Below are positions 9,566 to 18,667 of a stretch of 53,602 bases of DNA, in pieces (the first letter of the stretch is position 1; the number at the start of each line of letters is the position of its first letter). The stretch lies in contig JAWKVZ010000011.1 in the NCBI GenBank assembly GCA_041397725.1, forward strand, positions 1-53,602. Direction: 5' to 3'. The translations under genes and the position numbers were made by a program. Under the pieces are notes generated by a model. The model searched no databases. It saw nothing but the letters and a program-made list of their open reading frames with translations, and had not been told where the DNA came from. The DNA is from JAGRKR01 sp041397725 (GTDB lineage: Bacteria > Pseudomonadota > Alphaproteobacteria > Rhizobiales > Hyphomicrobiaceae).

Positions 9566-9618
9566 GCGAGACGGCACCGCGAGCCCGCCTCTTGCGCCTC
9601 GAGGCAATTCGTGCATCG

Positions 9619-9636
9619 TTGCTGTCTTGTCAGCAA
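9619..9636. promoter_or_regulatory. inverted repeat upstream of the lyase gene
   Basis: Perfect arms TTGCTG and CAGCAA separated by 6 bases, about 96 bases upstream of the lyase start. It could be an operator or a weak terminator of the preceding gene; there is no T-run. The rest of 9566-9731 holds nothing recognisable. Confidence 0.25.
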
Positions 9637-9731
9637 TCGTCGCGTCTGCTGTCGCGCGTCCTGCGGCGGGCGTCGTACGGCGCGGCACGAGATCTCACAA
9701 TTTTTCATCGCAAGCGGAACCGGAGTGCATC

Positions 9732-10652
9732 ATGGCGGCATGGCTGCAAGGGGATAAGGCCGATCTCGAGCCGGCAGGACATCGGCTTCGCAAGCTGCTC
9801 GAGCGACCCGGTATCGTACGCATGCCGGGCGCCCATAACGCCATGGCCGGGCTGCTGGCGAAGGATGCCGGTTTCGAGGCGCTTTACATCTCGGGCGCCG
9901 CCATCACGGCCAGCATGGGCCTGCCCGATCTCGGCATCATTTCGATGGAGGAGCTCTGCTTCTTCACGCGCATGATATCGCGCGCCACGCAGTTGCCGAT
10001 CCTGGTCGATGGCGACACCGGCTTCGGCGAGGCGCTCAACGCCATGCGGCTGGTGCGCGAGCTCGAGGACGCCGGCGCCGCCGCCGTGCAGATCGAGGAT
10101 CAGGTGCTGCCGAAGAAGTGCGGCCACCTCAACGACAAGGTGCTTGTCACGGCCGAGCAGATGGCTGCCAAGATCGCGGCGGCGCGCCGGGCGCGGCGTC
10201 ACCTCCTGATCATCGCGCGCACAGATGTTGCGGCCACCGAAGGTGTCGAAGGCGCGGTGCGGCGCGGCCGGATCTTCATGGAAGCCGGCGCCGACGTGTT
10301 CTTCCCCGAGGCCTTGCGGTCGCGTGAGGACTTCCAGGCCGTGGCCAAGGCCATGCCGGGCGTGCCGATGCTCGCCAACATGACGGAGTTCGGCCGCACC
10401 CCCATGATGACGGGCCGCGAGTTCGAGGAGATGGGCTACAAGATGGTGATCTGGCCCGCCTCGTCACTGCGCGTCGCGGCGCACGCGCTCGCCGAGCTCT
10501 ACCGCGGCCTCGCCAAGGACGACACCACGGCGCCGCAGCTCGAGCGCATGCAGACGCGCCAGCGGCTCTATGAGGTCATCCGCTATCACGACTACGAGGC
10601 TCTCGACGCATCCATCGTCAAGAGCCTCGTGCCGGAGACGCCGAAGGGCTGA
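9732..10652 (+). CDS. Isocitrate lyase/PEP mutase-family enzyme (methylisocitrate-lyase-like)
   Basis: 306 residues from ATG 9732; an in-frame extension to 9627 lacks family similarity. YISGAAITA (52-60), LVDGDTGFGE (91-100), VQIEDQ (119-124) and the signature KKCGHL (128-133, catalytic Cys130) are diagnostic for the isocitrate lyase/PEP mutase superfamily and closest to the PrpB/oxaloacetate-hydrolase branch. Such enzymes break or form a C-C or C-P bond next to a carboxylate, using Mg2+ bound by the Asp residues. No propionate-cycle partner (prpC, prpD) is nearby, so the methylisocitrate role is not assured. It is convergent with the cupin gene. Confidence 0.85.
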   Translation: MAAWLQGDKADLEPAGHRLRKLLERPGIVRMPGAHNAMAGLLAKDAGFEALYISGAAITASMGLPDLGIISMEELCFFTRMISRATQLPILVDGDTGFGEALNAMRLVRELEDAGAAAVQIEDQVLPKKCGHLNDKVLVTAEQMAAKIAAARRARRHLLIIARTDVAATEGVEGAVRRGRIFMEAGADVFFPEALRSREDFQAVAKAMPGVPMLANMTEFGRTPMMTGREFEEMGYKMVIWPASSLRVAAHALAELYRGLAKDDTTAPQLERMQTRQRLYEVIRYHDYEALDASIVKSLVPETPKG

Positions 10653-10688
10653 GCGTTGCGGACGGCCCAGCAGAAATCGATCGTCTCG

Positions 10689-11105
10689 TCAGGCGATGGA
10701 CGCTGGCGGCTTGGCGTAGTCCTCGTCGCTCACGTGCTTGAGCCAGGTCGTGCCCTCGCCGTCGGCCGTCACCTCGGACATCGCGAGATGTGTGAAGAGC
10801 CGGTCCGGCGCCGCGCCGTGCCAGTGCTCGACGTTTGGGGGAATGATCACGGTGTCGCCGGGCTGCAGGATCTGCACCGGCTTGCCCTTCTCCTGCACGC
10901 GCCCGACGCCGGACAGCACGTAGAGCGTCTGCCCCACGGGGTGCGTGTGCCAGGCGGTACGGGCGCCGGGATTGAACGTGACGCTGGTGGCGCGCATGCG
11001 CGACGGCGCCTTGCCGACGACGACCTCTTCTTGCAGTACGACGCCGGTGAACTTGTCCGCCGGCGCCTGCTTCGTTGTTCGCGCTGCGGCGCGGACTATT
11101 TTCAT
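10689..11105 (-). CDS. Cupin-domain protein
   Basis: 138 residues, a single cupin barrel. Cupin motif 1 is GARTAWHTHPVGQTLYVLSG with ligands His53, His55 and Gln59; motif 2 is PGDTVIIPPNVEHWHGA with His94. The set would bind one divalent metal. This small-cupin family (similar to carboxymuconolactone-decarboxylase-associated cupins) lacks a fixed reaction. The start is ATG with AGGAGG-like sequence upstream on the minus strand. It is divergent from the flavoprotein gene at 11206, with which it may share a regulatory region. Confidence 0.85.
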   Translation of the reverse strand: MKIVRAAARTTKQAPADKFTGVVLQEEVVVGKAPSRMRATSVTFNPGARTAWHTHPVGQTLYVLSGVGRVQEKGKPVQILQPGDTVIIPPNVEHWHGAAPDRLFTHLAMSEVTADGEGTTWLKHVSDEDYAKPPASIA

Positions 11106-11205
11106 GAGCCTCCTCCATCACTAGGGTCGGTGCGAAATCGACCGATGCAGGCGGCCAATCATCATGCTCGCCTGTCCGGGGAGCGATAATGGGAGGGAGT
11201 GCGCA

Positions 11206-12765
11206 ATGACGCCAGATCAAAATCCATCTCGCAGCAAGCCCGGCAAATGGGACGCGTCGGTAGACGTCGTTGTCATCGGTCTCGGCTATGCCGGCGGCGT
11301 CACGGCGATCGAGGCGCACGATGCCGGCGCCGAGGTGATGATCCTCGAGAAGATGCCGGACCCCGGCGGCATTTCCATCACGTCCGGTGGCAGCGTTCGC
11401 TTCGTCGAGGACGTCAAGCAGGGGTTCGCTTACCTCAAGGCGACCTGCGCCGATACGACGCCGGACGACGTGCTGGAGGCGCTCGCGCAGGGTATGTCGG
11501 AGATGCCCGCCTATTTCGAAAAGCTCGTGCAGGTGAACGGCGCGCGCTACGAGAAGCGGCTCAATGGCGGCAACTATCCGTTTCCCGGTCGCGATACCTT
11601 CGGATTCATCAGCATCAGCGAGGTGCCGGGCTTCGAGCCGGCCAAGACCTATCCCTATGTCTCGAGCTTTGTGCCGATCGAGCGCGCACCGGGCGTCAGG
11701 CTCTTCCACACGCTCTACCAGAACATCAGGAAGCGCGGCATCGAGGTGAAGCTCGAGACGCCGGCGCAGCGCTTGATCACCGACAGCAGCGGCTCGGTGA
11801 TCGGCGTCACCGCCTCGCACAACGGTCGCCACATCGCCATCGAGGCGCGCCGCGGCGTCGTTCTGACGTGCGGCGGCTTCGAGGCCGGCCATGACATCCA
11901 GCGCCAGTTCTGGCAGGAAAAGCCCGTGCTGAATGCGGCCTTCCTCGGCAACACGGGTGACGGCATCCGCATGGCGCAGGATGTCGGCGCCGAGCTCTGG
12001 CACATGTGGCACTGGCACGGGGTCTACGGCTTCCGCCATCCCGACCCCGCCTATCCGTTCGGGCTGCGGCCCAAGCGGCTTCCCGACTGGGTGCCGGGCG
12101 TCGGCGCGCGCGCGGACGTGAAAATGCCCTGGATCATCGTCGATCGCGCCGGCCGGCGCTACATGAACGAGTATCCGCCCTATGCCCAGGACACCTCCTG
12201 GCGCCACATGGCGACGCTCGATACCGAGACAATGAGCTACCTGCGCATTCCTTCGATCATGATCATGGATGCGCCGGGGCGCGGAACCTATCCGCTGGTC
12301 TCGCCGACCTTCAATGATCGGCGCCTCAAATTCGACTGGAGCGAGGCTACGCTGCGGGCTCTCGAGGATCGCATCGTGCGCAAAGCCGACAGCGTGGAGG
12401 CGCTTGCCGAGCAGACCGGCATCGCCCACGGAGTTCTGGCGTCGCTTCTGCGCGACTGGAACGCCGCCTGTGCGTCCGGTGCGGACGAGGCCTTCGGGCG
12501 ACCGCCGTCCTCGATGATGACGATCGCCACGCCGCCCTACTATTGGGCGGAGGTCTGGCCCGTCTGCTCGAATACGCACGGCGGACCGGTGCACGACGTC
12601 GAGCAGCGCGTGCTGGACGGCTATCGCCAGCCGATCCCGGGCCTGTACGCGGCCGGCGAATGCGGTGGCGTCTTCGGTCACCTCTACATCGGCGGCGGCA
12701 ATCTGGCCGAATGCTTCGTCGGTGGGCGGACGGCGGGACGGAACGCGGCGCAGCGAAAGCTGTGA
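11206..12765 (+). CDS. FAD-dependent oxidoreductase, fumarate reductase/ketosteroid dehydrogenase type
   Basis: 519 residues from ATG 11206, preceded by GGGAGGGA; an earlier ATG at 11164 has no such site. The N-terminal Rossmann motif is VVVIGLGYAGGVTAIEA with EKMPDPGG binding FAD. The C-terminal FAD segment is GLYAAGECGGVFGHLYIGGGN. This is the FAD_binding_2 architecture of fumarate reductase flavoprotein, 3-ketosteroid dehydrogenase and tricarballylate dehydrogenase. No signal peptide. Its position between a lyase and a TTT-type tricarboxylate transporter suggests it dehydrogenates a carboxylate, but the substrate is not defined by sequence. Confidence 0.85.
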   Translation: MTPDQNPSRSKPGKWDASVDVVVIGLGYAGGVTAIEAHDAGAEVMILEKMPDPGGISITSGGSVRFVEDVKQGFAYLKATCADTTPDDVLEALAQGMSEMPAYFEKLVQVNGARYEKRLNGGNYPFPGRDTFGFISISEVPGFEPAKTYPYVSSFVPIERAPGVRLFHTLYQNIRKRGIEVKLETPAQRLITDSSGSVIGVTASHNGRHIAIEARRGVVLTCGGFEAGHDIQRQFWQEKPVLNAAFLGNTGDGIRMAQDVGAELWHMWHWHGVYGFRHPDPAYPFGLRPKRLPDWVPGVGARADVKMPWIIVDRAGRRYMNEYPPYAQDTSWRHMATLDTETMSYLRIPSIMIMDAPGRGTYPLVSPTFNDRRLKFDWSEATLRALEDRIVRKADSVEALAEQTGIAHGVLASLLRDWNAACASGADEAFGRPPSSMMTIATPPYYWAEVWPVCSNTHGGPVHDVEQRVLDGYRQPIPGLYAAGECGGVFGHLYIGGGNLAECFVGGRTAGRNAAQRKL

Positions 12766-12795
12766 TGCGAGATTCGGTTGACGCCCGGCAGTTGT

Positions 12796-12814
12796 GTGGA
12801 CAAATATAGTCCCC
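12796..12814. promoter_or_regulatory. candidate MarR operator over a -10-like box
   Basis: An imperfect palindrome GTGGAC-N7-GTCCCC (5 of 6 arm positions pair) sits 30 bases upstream of the MarR start and overlaps TATAGT (12805-12810), a plausible -10 box. The size and position fit an autoregulatory MarR operator. This is an inference from layout. Confidence 0.4.
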
Positions 12815-12843
12815 TCTGTTGACGAATTTCACGAGGGCGCGAG

Positions 12844-13308
12844 TTGAGCATCCCCGAGCGTGATCTCGCGGACATGGGCAACGAGCTCAAGTTGAGCATC
12901 GGGCGCCTGTTGGCGCTGGCGCGGCGCGATTTTCTGGCCCGTGCGCTGGGGCATGTGCGCGAGCGCCAGGGGCAGCCGCTGTCCGAGGCTCAACTGGCCA
13001 TCTTGCCGTTCCTCGAGCCGTCCGGGATGCGTGCGAGCGCCCTGGCCGAGCGCAGCGGGCTCTCCAAGCAGCGCGTCGCCAAGATCGTCGGTGAGTACGA
13101 GCGCCTGGGCATCATCCGCCGCAGGCCGGACCCAGACGACGGCCGCGCCACGATCATCGTGTTCACCGACAAGGGCCGGCGCTTCCTGAAGCGCAATGCC
13201 GAGGCGCGTCACGCCGTCGAAGAGCACTACGTGTCGATTCTCGGCGCCAAGCGGCTCGAGGAGCTGAAGAAGGATCTGGCGCGTCTGGTCTACGGGCCGA
13301 AAACGTGA
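12844..13308 (+). CDS. MarR-family transcriptional regulator
   Basis: 154 residues with TTG start (GAGGGCG 7 bases upstream); ATG 12874 is an alternative. The winged helix is clear: MRASALAERSGLSKQRVAKIVGEYERLGIIRRRPDPDDGRATIIVFTDKGRRFL with the DxR wing. It lies 7 bases before the CoA-ligase beta gene, so it is probably the first gene of the catabolic operon and represses it. The family typically responds to aromatic or carboxylate ligands. Confidence 0.85.
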   Translation: MSIPERDLADMGNELKLSIGRLLALARRDFLARALGHVRERQGQPLSEAQLAILPFLEPSGMRASALAERSGLSKQRVAKIVGEYERLGIIRRRPDPDDGRATIIVFTDKGRRFLKRNAEARHAVEEHYVSILGAKRLEELKKDLARLVYGPKT

Positions 13309-13315
13309 GGGTGGG

Positions 13316-14533
13316 ATGCTGACGCTGACGGAGGATCTGGCGAAATCGTATCTCAAGGGACGAGGCTTGCCCGTGCCGAGCGGGGGTGCCGCGTCGAGCC
13401 CGGCTGAGGCGGCCGCGCTCGCGCGCAAGCTCGGCGGCGAGGTCGTCGTGAAGGCGCTGGTCCCGACGGGGCGGCGCGGCAAGGCGGGTGCGGTGCTGTT
13501 CGCCACCTCGCCCGAGGCGACGGAGGCGGCCGCCGGCAAGATCATCGGTGGCGAGATCGCCGGATATACCGTCGAGCGCGTCTACGTCGAGGCCAAGGAG
13601 AGCATCGACGCCGAGCTCTATCTGGCGTTCGTGCTCGAGAGCTATCCGCCCATGGTGCTGGCGAGCCGGCGCGGTGGCGTCGATATCGAGGACGTGCATC
13701 GCGATGCGCCCGAGGACATCATCAAGCGCGAGGTCGACCCGGCGACCGGCCTGACGCCGTGGGCGGCGGCGGCGCTGTGGGAGGCGGCCGGCATCGAGTC
13801 GGCGCGAATTCCGCGGCTTGCCCGGCTGACGGCGGCGCTCTGGCGGGCCTTCGTCGACGGCGATGCCTTGACGCTCGAGCTGAACCCGATCGCCGTGCGG
13901 CCGGACGGCTCGCTCAGTCTGGTCGGTGCCATGCTCGGCCTCGACGAGGCGGCCGTCGGGCGGCATCCGGCCTGGCGCGAGGCGGCACAGGACAGCGCCA
14001 TGCGGGCGGGCCGACGCGCCAACGAGCGCGAGCTTCGCGTGATCGCCGCGAACGACAGGATTCCCGGCGCGGTCTTCCGCTACACGGAGCTCGACGGGGA
14101 TATCGGCTTCGTCGTCGGCGGCGGCGGGGCAAGCCTCTTCCAGCATGACCTCATGCTCAAGATGGGCGCCAAGCCCGCCAATCACCTGGACGCCACGCCG
14201 GGCGCCGGCTGGGACGAGAAGATGGGCGCCGTGATCGATGCCATCCTCGACAACCCCAACGTCAAGGGGCTGTTGATCAGTTACAACTTCCTGCAACTGA
14301 TTCAGGTCGACGACCGCATGCGCCGCATCGCGCGCATTCTCGAGGCGCGCAAGGTCGATCCGACCCGCTTCCCGATCGTGGTGCGCTTGTTCGGGCCGGC
14401 CGATGACGAGGCGCGACGCATCGCAGCCGGCATTCCCGGCTTACATTACATGCCGCCGGAAAGCCCGCTCGATGCCGCCGTGGCGCGGATCATCGAGCTG
14501 ACCGGCGGTCCGCGCCCGGGGGTGAGCCTATGA
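13316..14533 (+). CDS. Acyl-CoA ligase beta subunit (succinyl-CoA synthetase beta-like)
   Basis: 405 residues. The N-terminal part (1-220) is an ATP-grasp domain: GGEVVVKALVPTGRRGKAGAV, VERVYVEAKESIDAELYLAFV and LTLELNPIAV match the SucC nucleotide-binding and Mg2+ sites. The C-terminal part (about 255-395) is the CoA-ligase flavodoxin-like domain with the GDIGFVVGGGGASL loop. It overlaps the alpha-subunit gene by 4 bases, so the two form an ADP- or NDP-forming ligase that activates a carboxylate with CoA. It is more divergent from SucC than MtkA-type malate-CoA ligases appear to be, so the substrate is probably not succinate. Confidence 0.85.
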   Translation: MLTLTEDLAKSYLKGRGLPVPSGGAASSPAEAAALARKLGGEVVVKALVPTGRRGKAGAVLFATSPEATEAAAGKIIGGEIAGYTVERVYVEAKESIDAELYLAFVLESYPPMVLASRRGGVDIEDVHRDAPEDIIKREVDPATGLTPWAAAALWEAAGIESARIPRLARLTAALWRAFVDGDALTLELNPIAVRPDGSLSLVGAMLGLDEAAVGRHPAWREAAQDSAMRAGRRANERELRVIAANDRIPGAVFRYTELDGDIGFVVGGGGASLFQHDLMLKMGAKPANHLDATPGAGWDEKMGAVIDAILDNPNVKGLLISYNFLQLIQVDDRMRRIARILEARKVDPTRFPIVVRLFGPADDEARRIAAGIPGLHYMPPESPLDAAVARIIELTGGPRPGVSL

Positions 14534-15447
14534 GCATCCTGATCGACGAGAAGACCCGCGTGGTCGTACAGGGCCTGACCGGCGCCCAGGGCATGCGCGA
14601 TGCCGGTCATGCGCTCACCTACGGCACGCGCATCCTGTGCGGCGTCACCCCCGGAAAGGGCGGCACCTCGGCCCTCGACCTGCCTGTCTACAACACGGTG
14701 GCGGCGGCGGTGGCGGCCCACGAGGTCGACGTATCGCTCGTCTACGTGCCGCCGTTGCAGGTGCGAGACGCCGTGCTCGAGGCGCTGGACGCCGGACTGA
14801 AGCTCGTGGTGGTGCTGGCCGAGAACGTGCCCGTCCACGATACGGCGATCATTCGGGCTGAGCGCATCAAGCGTGGCGCTGTCGTGGTGGGCTGCAACAC
14901 CAACGGCATCATTTCGCCCGGCAAGTGCAAGCTTGGCGGCATCGGCGGCGACAAGCCCGCACGGGTCTATGTGCCTGGTCGTATCGGCACCGTCTCTCGC
15001 TCCGGCGGCATGTCGGCAGAGTTCGGACTGACGTTGAAGACGGCCGGCTACGGCATGACGACCGCCATCTCGATGGGCGGCGACGCCATCCCCTGCACGC
15101 CGATGGTCGAGTACGTCCGCTTGTTCGTCGAGGACCCCGACACCGATGCCATCCTGATGTTCGGCGAGCCCGGGACGCCGAACGAGCAGGAAGTGGCCGA
15201 CTTCGTGCGGGCAGGTCGCTGCCCCAAGCCCGTCATCGCCCTGTTGGCCGGCGAGTTTCAGGAGCGCTATCCCGCGGGCGTCAGCTTCGGTCACGCCGCG
15301 GCGATGATCAACGACGCCTCCGATACCGTCTCGGCCAAGCGCGAGATGTTGCGCGCAGCCGGCATCAACGTAGTCAATGGATTGTCCGAGATCCCGGGCG
15401 CGCTCGAGCGACTCGGCATTCGGCCCGGCAAGCCTTCGGAAGGGTGA
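14530..15447 (+). CDS. Acyl-CoA ligase alpha subunit (succinyl-CoA synthetase alpha-like)
   Basis: 305 residues. Begins with the SucD CoA-binding Rossmann domain (VVVQGLTGAQGMRDAGHALTYGT, VTPGKGG), then VGCNTNGIISPGKCKLG and the second domain with SRSGGMSAEFGLTLKTAGYG. The phosphorylated His is His255 in VSFGHAAAM, equivalent to the SucD active-site His. Glu213 in FGEPGTPNE fits the conserved loop glutamate. All catalytic features are present, so with the beta subunit it should form a working acyl-CoA ligase. Followed immediately by the carboxyltransferase gene (1-base gap). Confidence 0.88.
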   Translation: MSILIDEKTRVVVQGLTGAQGMRDAGHALTYGTRILCGVTPGKGGTSALDLPVYNTVAAAVAAHEVDVSLVYVPPLQVRDAVLEALDAGLKLVVVLAENVPVHDTAIIRAERIKRGAVVVGCNTNGIISPGKCKLGGIGGDKPARVYVPGRIGTVSRSGGMSAEFGLTLKTAGYGMTTAISMGGDAIPCTPMVEYVRLFVEDPDTDAILMFGEPGTPNEQEVADFVRAGRCPKPVIALLAGEFQERYPAGVSFGHAAAMINDASDTVSAKREMLRAAGINVVNGLSEIPGALERLGIRPGKPSEG

Positions 15448-15448
15448 C

Positions 15449-17017
15449 ATGCAGGATAAAGTCGAGAAGAAGGGTGGTGAGTGGGACGCCGAGCTGGAGG
15501 AGCTCCAGACGCGGCGCAAGCTTGCGAAGCGCATGGGTGGCGAGGAGGCCGTCGCCAAGTTCAAGGCCCGCGGCCGCAATACCGCGCGCGAGCGCATCGA
15601 AATGATGCTCGACGATGGGTCGTTCCGCGAGATCGCCCGCGTCACCGGCAAGGGCGTCTATGAGAAGAGCGGGGAGTTCAAGGATCTCTCGCCGGTCAAC
15701 GCCATCATCGGCACCGGCCGCGTCGAGGGGCGCAAGATCGTCGTCTCGGCCGACGACTACACGATCCGGGCCGGCTCGTCCGAGGGGACCATCTCCGACA
15801 AGTGGGTCTATGCCGAGCGCATGGCGCACCAGTACCTGATGCCGATCGTGCGTCTCGTCGATACCGCCGGCGGCAGCGTCAAGCTGCTCGAGCAGATGCA
15901 GAGCACCAAGATCCCCGGCTATCCGAACTGGCCCATCGTCGATCTGCTGACGAAAGTGCCGGTGGTCGGCGTTGCTCTCGGCGCCTGTGCCGGCCTCGGC
16001 GCCATCAAGGTGCTCATGTCGCATTTCTCCGTCATGGTGCGCGACCAGTCGCAGGTCTTTGCGGCCGGCCCGCCGGTGGTCAAGCAGGCGTACGGGATCG
16101 ATATCGATAAGAATGATCTCGGCGGCTACAAGGTGCATCGCAAGAGCGCGCTGGTGCACAACGAGGCGGTCGACGAAGCCGATGCGTTCGCGCAGTCGCG
16201 GCGATTCCTGAGCTACCTGCCGCGCAACGTGTATCAGGCGCCGCCCGTGACGCCTGCCGACGATCCGCTGGATCGCGTCGAGGACTGGCTCAAGGATGCC
16301 ATTCCGCACAACAGGCGCCGCGTGTACGATCCGCGCAAGATCGTCGAGGCGGTGCTCGACAAGGGCTCGGTGTTCGAGATCGGCCGCCATCAGGGCGCCT
16401 CGATCATGACGGGCCTGGCGCGTCTCGGCGGCTATCCCGTCGGCTACATGTGCTCCGATCCCCGCATCGTCGGCGGCGCCATGACCATCCAGTCGGCCTT
16501 CAAGGTCGAGCGCCACATCGAGCTGTGCGATACCTTCGGCCTGCCGATGATCAACTTCGTCGATCAGCCGGGGAACGCGACGGGTCCGGAGGCAGAGCTG
16601 AATGGCACGCTGCGCGGTGCGGTGCGCGTGCTGACAGCGACCGAGCGGGCACGCATTCCCTGGGTATCGATCATCATGCGACGCGCCTTTGGCATGGCCG
16701 GGGGGCTGCATGCGCCGAAGTATTTCCCGCAACTGCTCTACCGCTTCGCCTGGCCGTCCGCGCGCTGGGGTTCGATCCCCATCGAGGGTGGCGTGCGCGC
16801 CGCCCACAAGGCCGACATCGCCGCTGCCGCCGATCCGGAGGAGAAGCTGAAGGAGCTGGAGGAGCACTACCATCGCCTGAGCTCGCCGTTCCGGACGGCG
16901 GAGCGGTTCGGCATCACCGACATCATCGATCCCCGCGAGACGCGCGCCGTGCTCGCGGATTGGGTGGAGGACGCCTGGGAGGTTCTGAAGTGCGATCGTG
17001 GCCGCGGCCGCGATTGA
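15449..17017 (+). CDS. Acyl-CoA carboxylase carboxyltransferase subunit (PccB/MmdA-like)
   Basis: 522 residues from ATG 15449, one base after the ligase stop; a longer upstream frame overlaps that gene. The two crotonase-fold halves are visible: ARERIEMMLDDGSFREI and GEFKDLSP at the N-terminus, then SEGTISDKW, LVDTAGGS, GACAGLGA, and in the C-half GYMCSDPRIVGGAMT, FVDQPGNATGP, RRAFGMAGG. Such subunits move CO2 between carboxybiotin and an acyl-CoA. No biotin carboxylase or biotin carrier is encoded in the window, so the partner must be elsewhere or the protein acts differently. Gene order implies that it acts on the acyl-CoA made by the ligase. Confidence 0.88.
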   Translation: MQDKVEKKGGEWDAELEELQTRRKLAKRMGGEEAVAKFKARGRNTARERIEMMLDDGSFREIARVTGKGVYEKSGEFKDLSPVNAIIGTGRVEGRKIVVSADDYTIRAGSSEGTISDKWVYAERMAHQYLMPIVRLVDTAGGSVKLLEQMQSTKIPGYPNWPIVDLLTKVPVVGVALGACAGLGAIKVLMSHFSVMVRDQSQVFAAGPPVVKQAYGIDIDKNDLGGYKVHRKSALVHNEAVDEADAFAQSRRFLSYLPRNVYQAPPVTPADDPLDRVEDWLKDAIPHNRRRVYDPRKIVEAVLDKGSVFEIGRHQGASIMTGLARLGGYPVGYMCSDPRIVGGAMTIQSAFKVERHIELCDTFGLPMINFVDQPGNATGPEAELNGTLRGAVRVLTATERARIPWVSIIMRRAFGMAGGLHAPKYFPQLLYRFAWPSARWGSIPIEGGVRAAHKADIAAAADPEEKLKELEEHYHRLSSPFRTAERFGITDIIDPRETRAVLADWVEDAWEVLKCDRGRGRD

Positions 17018-17063
17018 AGGTCCGTTTTCGACAAGGGTCCATAAAACAAGGGAGGATCACGTG

Positions 17064-18041
17064 ATGAAGAAGCTGGCGTTAGCGCTCGCAGGAGTGGCGC
17101 TGGCCGCCGTTCCCGCCGCAGCGCAGGAGTGGAAGCCAACACGCAACGTCGAATACATCGTGCCGTCCGGTGCGGGCGCGGCGCTCGATTCCGGTGCGCG
17201 CATGATCAAGGAGGTGATCGAGCGCTACAAGCTGTCGCCGACATCCATGATCGTGACCAACAAGCCGGGTGGCGCCGGCATGGTGGCGTTGTCCGTGTTC
17301 AATCAGAAGGCAGGCGATCCTCACGTTCTCGCCCATATGACGCACTCGACGATCAACAATCCGCTGATCGGCACGGCGACGCTCGGCACCAAGGACTTCA
17401 CGCCGATCGCCATCCTGGTGGACGAGACGCTGATCGTGGCGGTGCGCGCCGATTCACCGATCAAGACGGGCAAGGATCTGATCGAGCGACTGAAGAAGGA
17501 CCCCGGCTCGGTCCGCTTCGGCGTGGCGACGGCGGTCGGCAATCACATCCACATTGGACTGGCGGTGCCCCTCAAGGCGGCCGGCGTCGACATCAAGAAG
17601 CTGACCGTCGCCGCCTTCAAGTCCTCGGCCCAGTCGATGACGGCTCTGCTCGGCGGTCATCTCGATGCCGTGTCCGCCTCCGCGCCCAACGCGGTGAAGC
17701 TCGCGGAGGCCGGCAAGATCCGTGTCATCGCCACAGCCGCCGGCAAGCGCATGACCGGCTCCATGTCCAAGGTTCCGACCTGGAAGGAGCAAGGCGTCGA
17801 TGCCGAGTTCTCGTCCTCGCAGGGTGTGCTCGGCGCCAAGGGCATCACGCCCGCCCAGATCATGTTCTGGGAGAGCGCGCTGCGCAAAGTGGTGGAGACC
17901 AAGGAGTGGAAGGCGCTGCTGGAGCGCAATCACTGGCGGCCACGCTTCCTCGGTCACAAGGAGGCCGTGGCATTCATTGCCCGTGAAGAGGCCAAGCTCA
18001 AGGGCATCCTGGCAGAGCTGGGCATGCTGAAAAAGAAGTAG
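17064..18041 (+). CDS. tctC: Tripartite tricarboxylate transporter substrate-binding protein (TctC/Bug type)
   Basis: 325 residues from ATG 17064 (GGGAGG about 9 bases upstream). Signal peptide residues 1-20 (KKLALALAGVALAAVPAAAQ, cleavage near AAA-Q). The mature protein has the Bug-family pattern: VEYIVPSGAGAALDSGAR, the NKPGGAGMVA loop and DFTPIAIL. It captures a carboxylate in the periplasm and hands it to the TctA/TctB membrane complex encoded next. Its place inside the ligase/carboxyltransferase operon indicates that it imports the substrate of that pathway. Confidence 0.92.
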   Translation: MKKLALALAGVALAAVPAAAQEWKPTRNVEYIVPSGAGAALDSGARMIKEVIERYKLSPTSMIVTNKPGGAGMVALSVFNQKAGDPHVLAHMTHSTINNPLIGTATLGTKDFTPIAILVDETLIVAVRADSPIKTGKDLIERLKKDPGSVRFGVATAVGNHIHIGLAVPLKAAGVDIKKLTVAAFKSSAQSMTALLGGHLDAVSASAPNAVKLAEAGKIRVIATAAGKRMTGSMSKVPTWKEQGVDAEFSSSQGVLGAKGITPAQIMFWESALRKVVETKEWKALLERNHWRPRFLGHKEAVAFIAREEAKLKGILAELGMLKKK

Positions 18042-18186
18042 TCCTGACCGGGACTGCGCGCGATCGGGGCCGTCGTGCTCCGATCGCGTCTTGCAGGACG
18101 TAGCTGACGGCACATCGGCTGCGCTCGTGGCGGACGGAGCTTCTGTCCGGTGCTGGTCATGCAAATCGATCGGGGGAGGGGTGGCC

Positions 18187-18663
18187 ATGTCGGGGCGCAC
18201 CAGCATCTGGGATCGCCGGGATCTGTGGGCAGGCATTCTGCTCGTCGCCGTCGGGGGCTTCTTCGCCTATCAGTCGCTGCAGTACGAATTCGGCGCGCCG
18301 ACGACGCTCGGACCGGGCTTCTTTCCCTATTGGCTGAGTATGATCCTGTGCGTGCTCGGGGTCATCATATCGCTCTCGTCACTGACGGCGAGCGGCTCCA
18401 CCGCCAAGGTTCCTCGCGTCCATTGGCCGTCGACGCTGCTGATCATCGGCTCGATCATCGCCTTCGGTGTTCTCCTGAAGTTTTTTGGGCTGCTCGTCGC
18501 CTTGCTGGCCCTGGTTGTGCTCAGCAGCATGGCCGATCCCGGCTTCGGCTGGCGCGGCACCGTCGTTACCGCACTCGTCCTGATGGCTCTGTGCTGGGCG
18601 ATCTTCGTGAAGGGGCTGGAGCTGCCGCTGCCGCTGCTGCCGCCGTGGCTGGAAAAGGTTTAG
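18187..18663 (+). CDS. tctB: Tripartite tricarboxylate transporter small subunit TctB
   Basis: 158 residues from ATG 18187 with GGGGGAGGGG about 8 bases upstream; GTG 18181 is too close to that site. Four hydrophobic segments (LWAGILLVAVGGFFAYQSL, PYWLSMILCVLGVIISL, WPSTLLIIGSIIAFGVLLKFF, VVTALVLMALCWAIFVKGL) with the DLWAG and GPGFFPYWL signatures of TctB. Five bases before tctA, so co-translated with it. It serves as the small membrane component of the sodium- or proton-driven importer. Confidence 0.9.
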   Translation: MSGRTSIWDRRDLWAGILLVAVGGFFAYQSLQYEFGAPTTLGPGFFPYWLSMILCVLGVIISLSSLTASGSTAKVPRVHWPSTLLIIGSIIAFGVLLKFFGLLVALLALVVLSSMADPGFGWRGTVVTALVLMALCWAIFVKGLELPLPLLPPWLEKV

Positions 18664-18667
18664 CGTC

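Noticed and set aside
9732..10652. Methylcitrate-cycle prpB
   Set aside because: The KKCGH signature fits the superfamily, but no prpC or prpD is present and the neighbours are unrelated, so the specific role is not claimed.
10618..12681. A 687-codon minus-strand frame across the flavoprotein and cupin
   Set aside because: Low-complexity translation without motifs; both strands' real genes are identified by FAD and cupin signatures.
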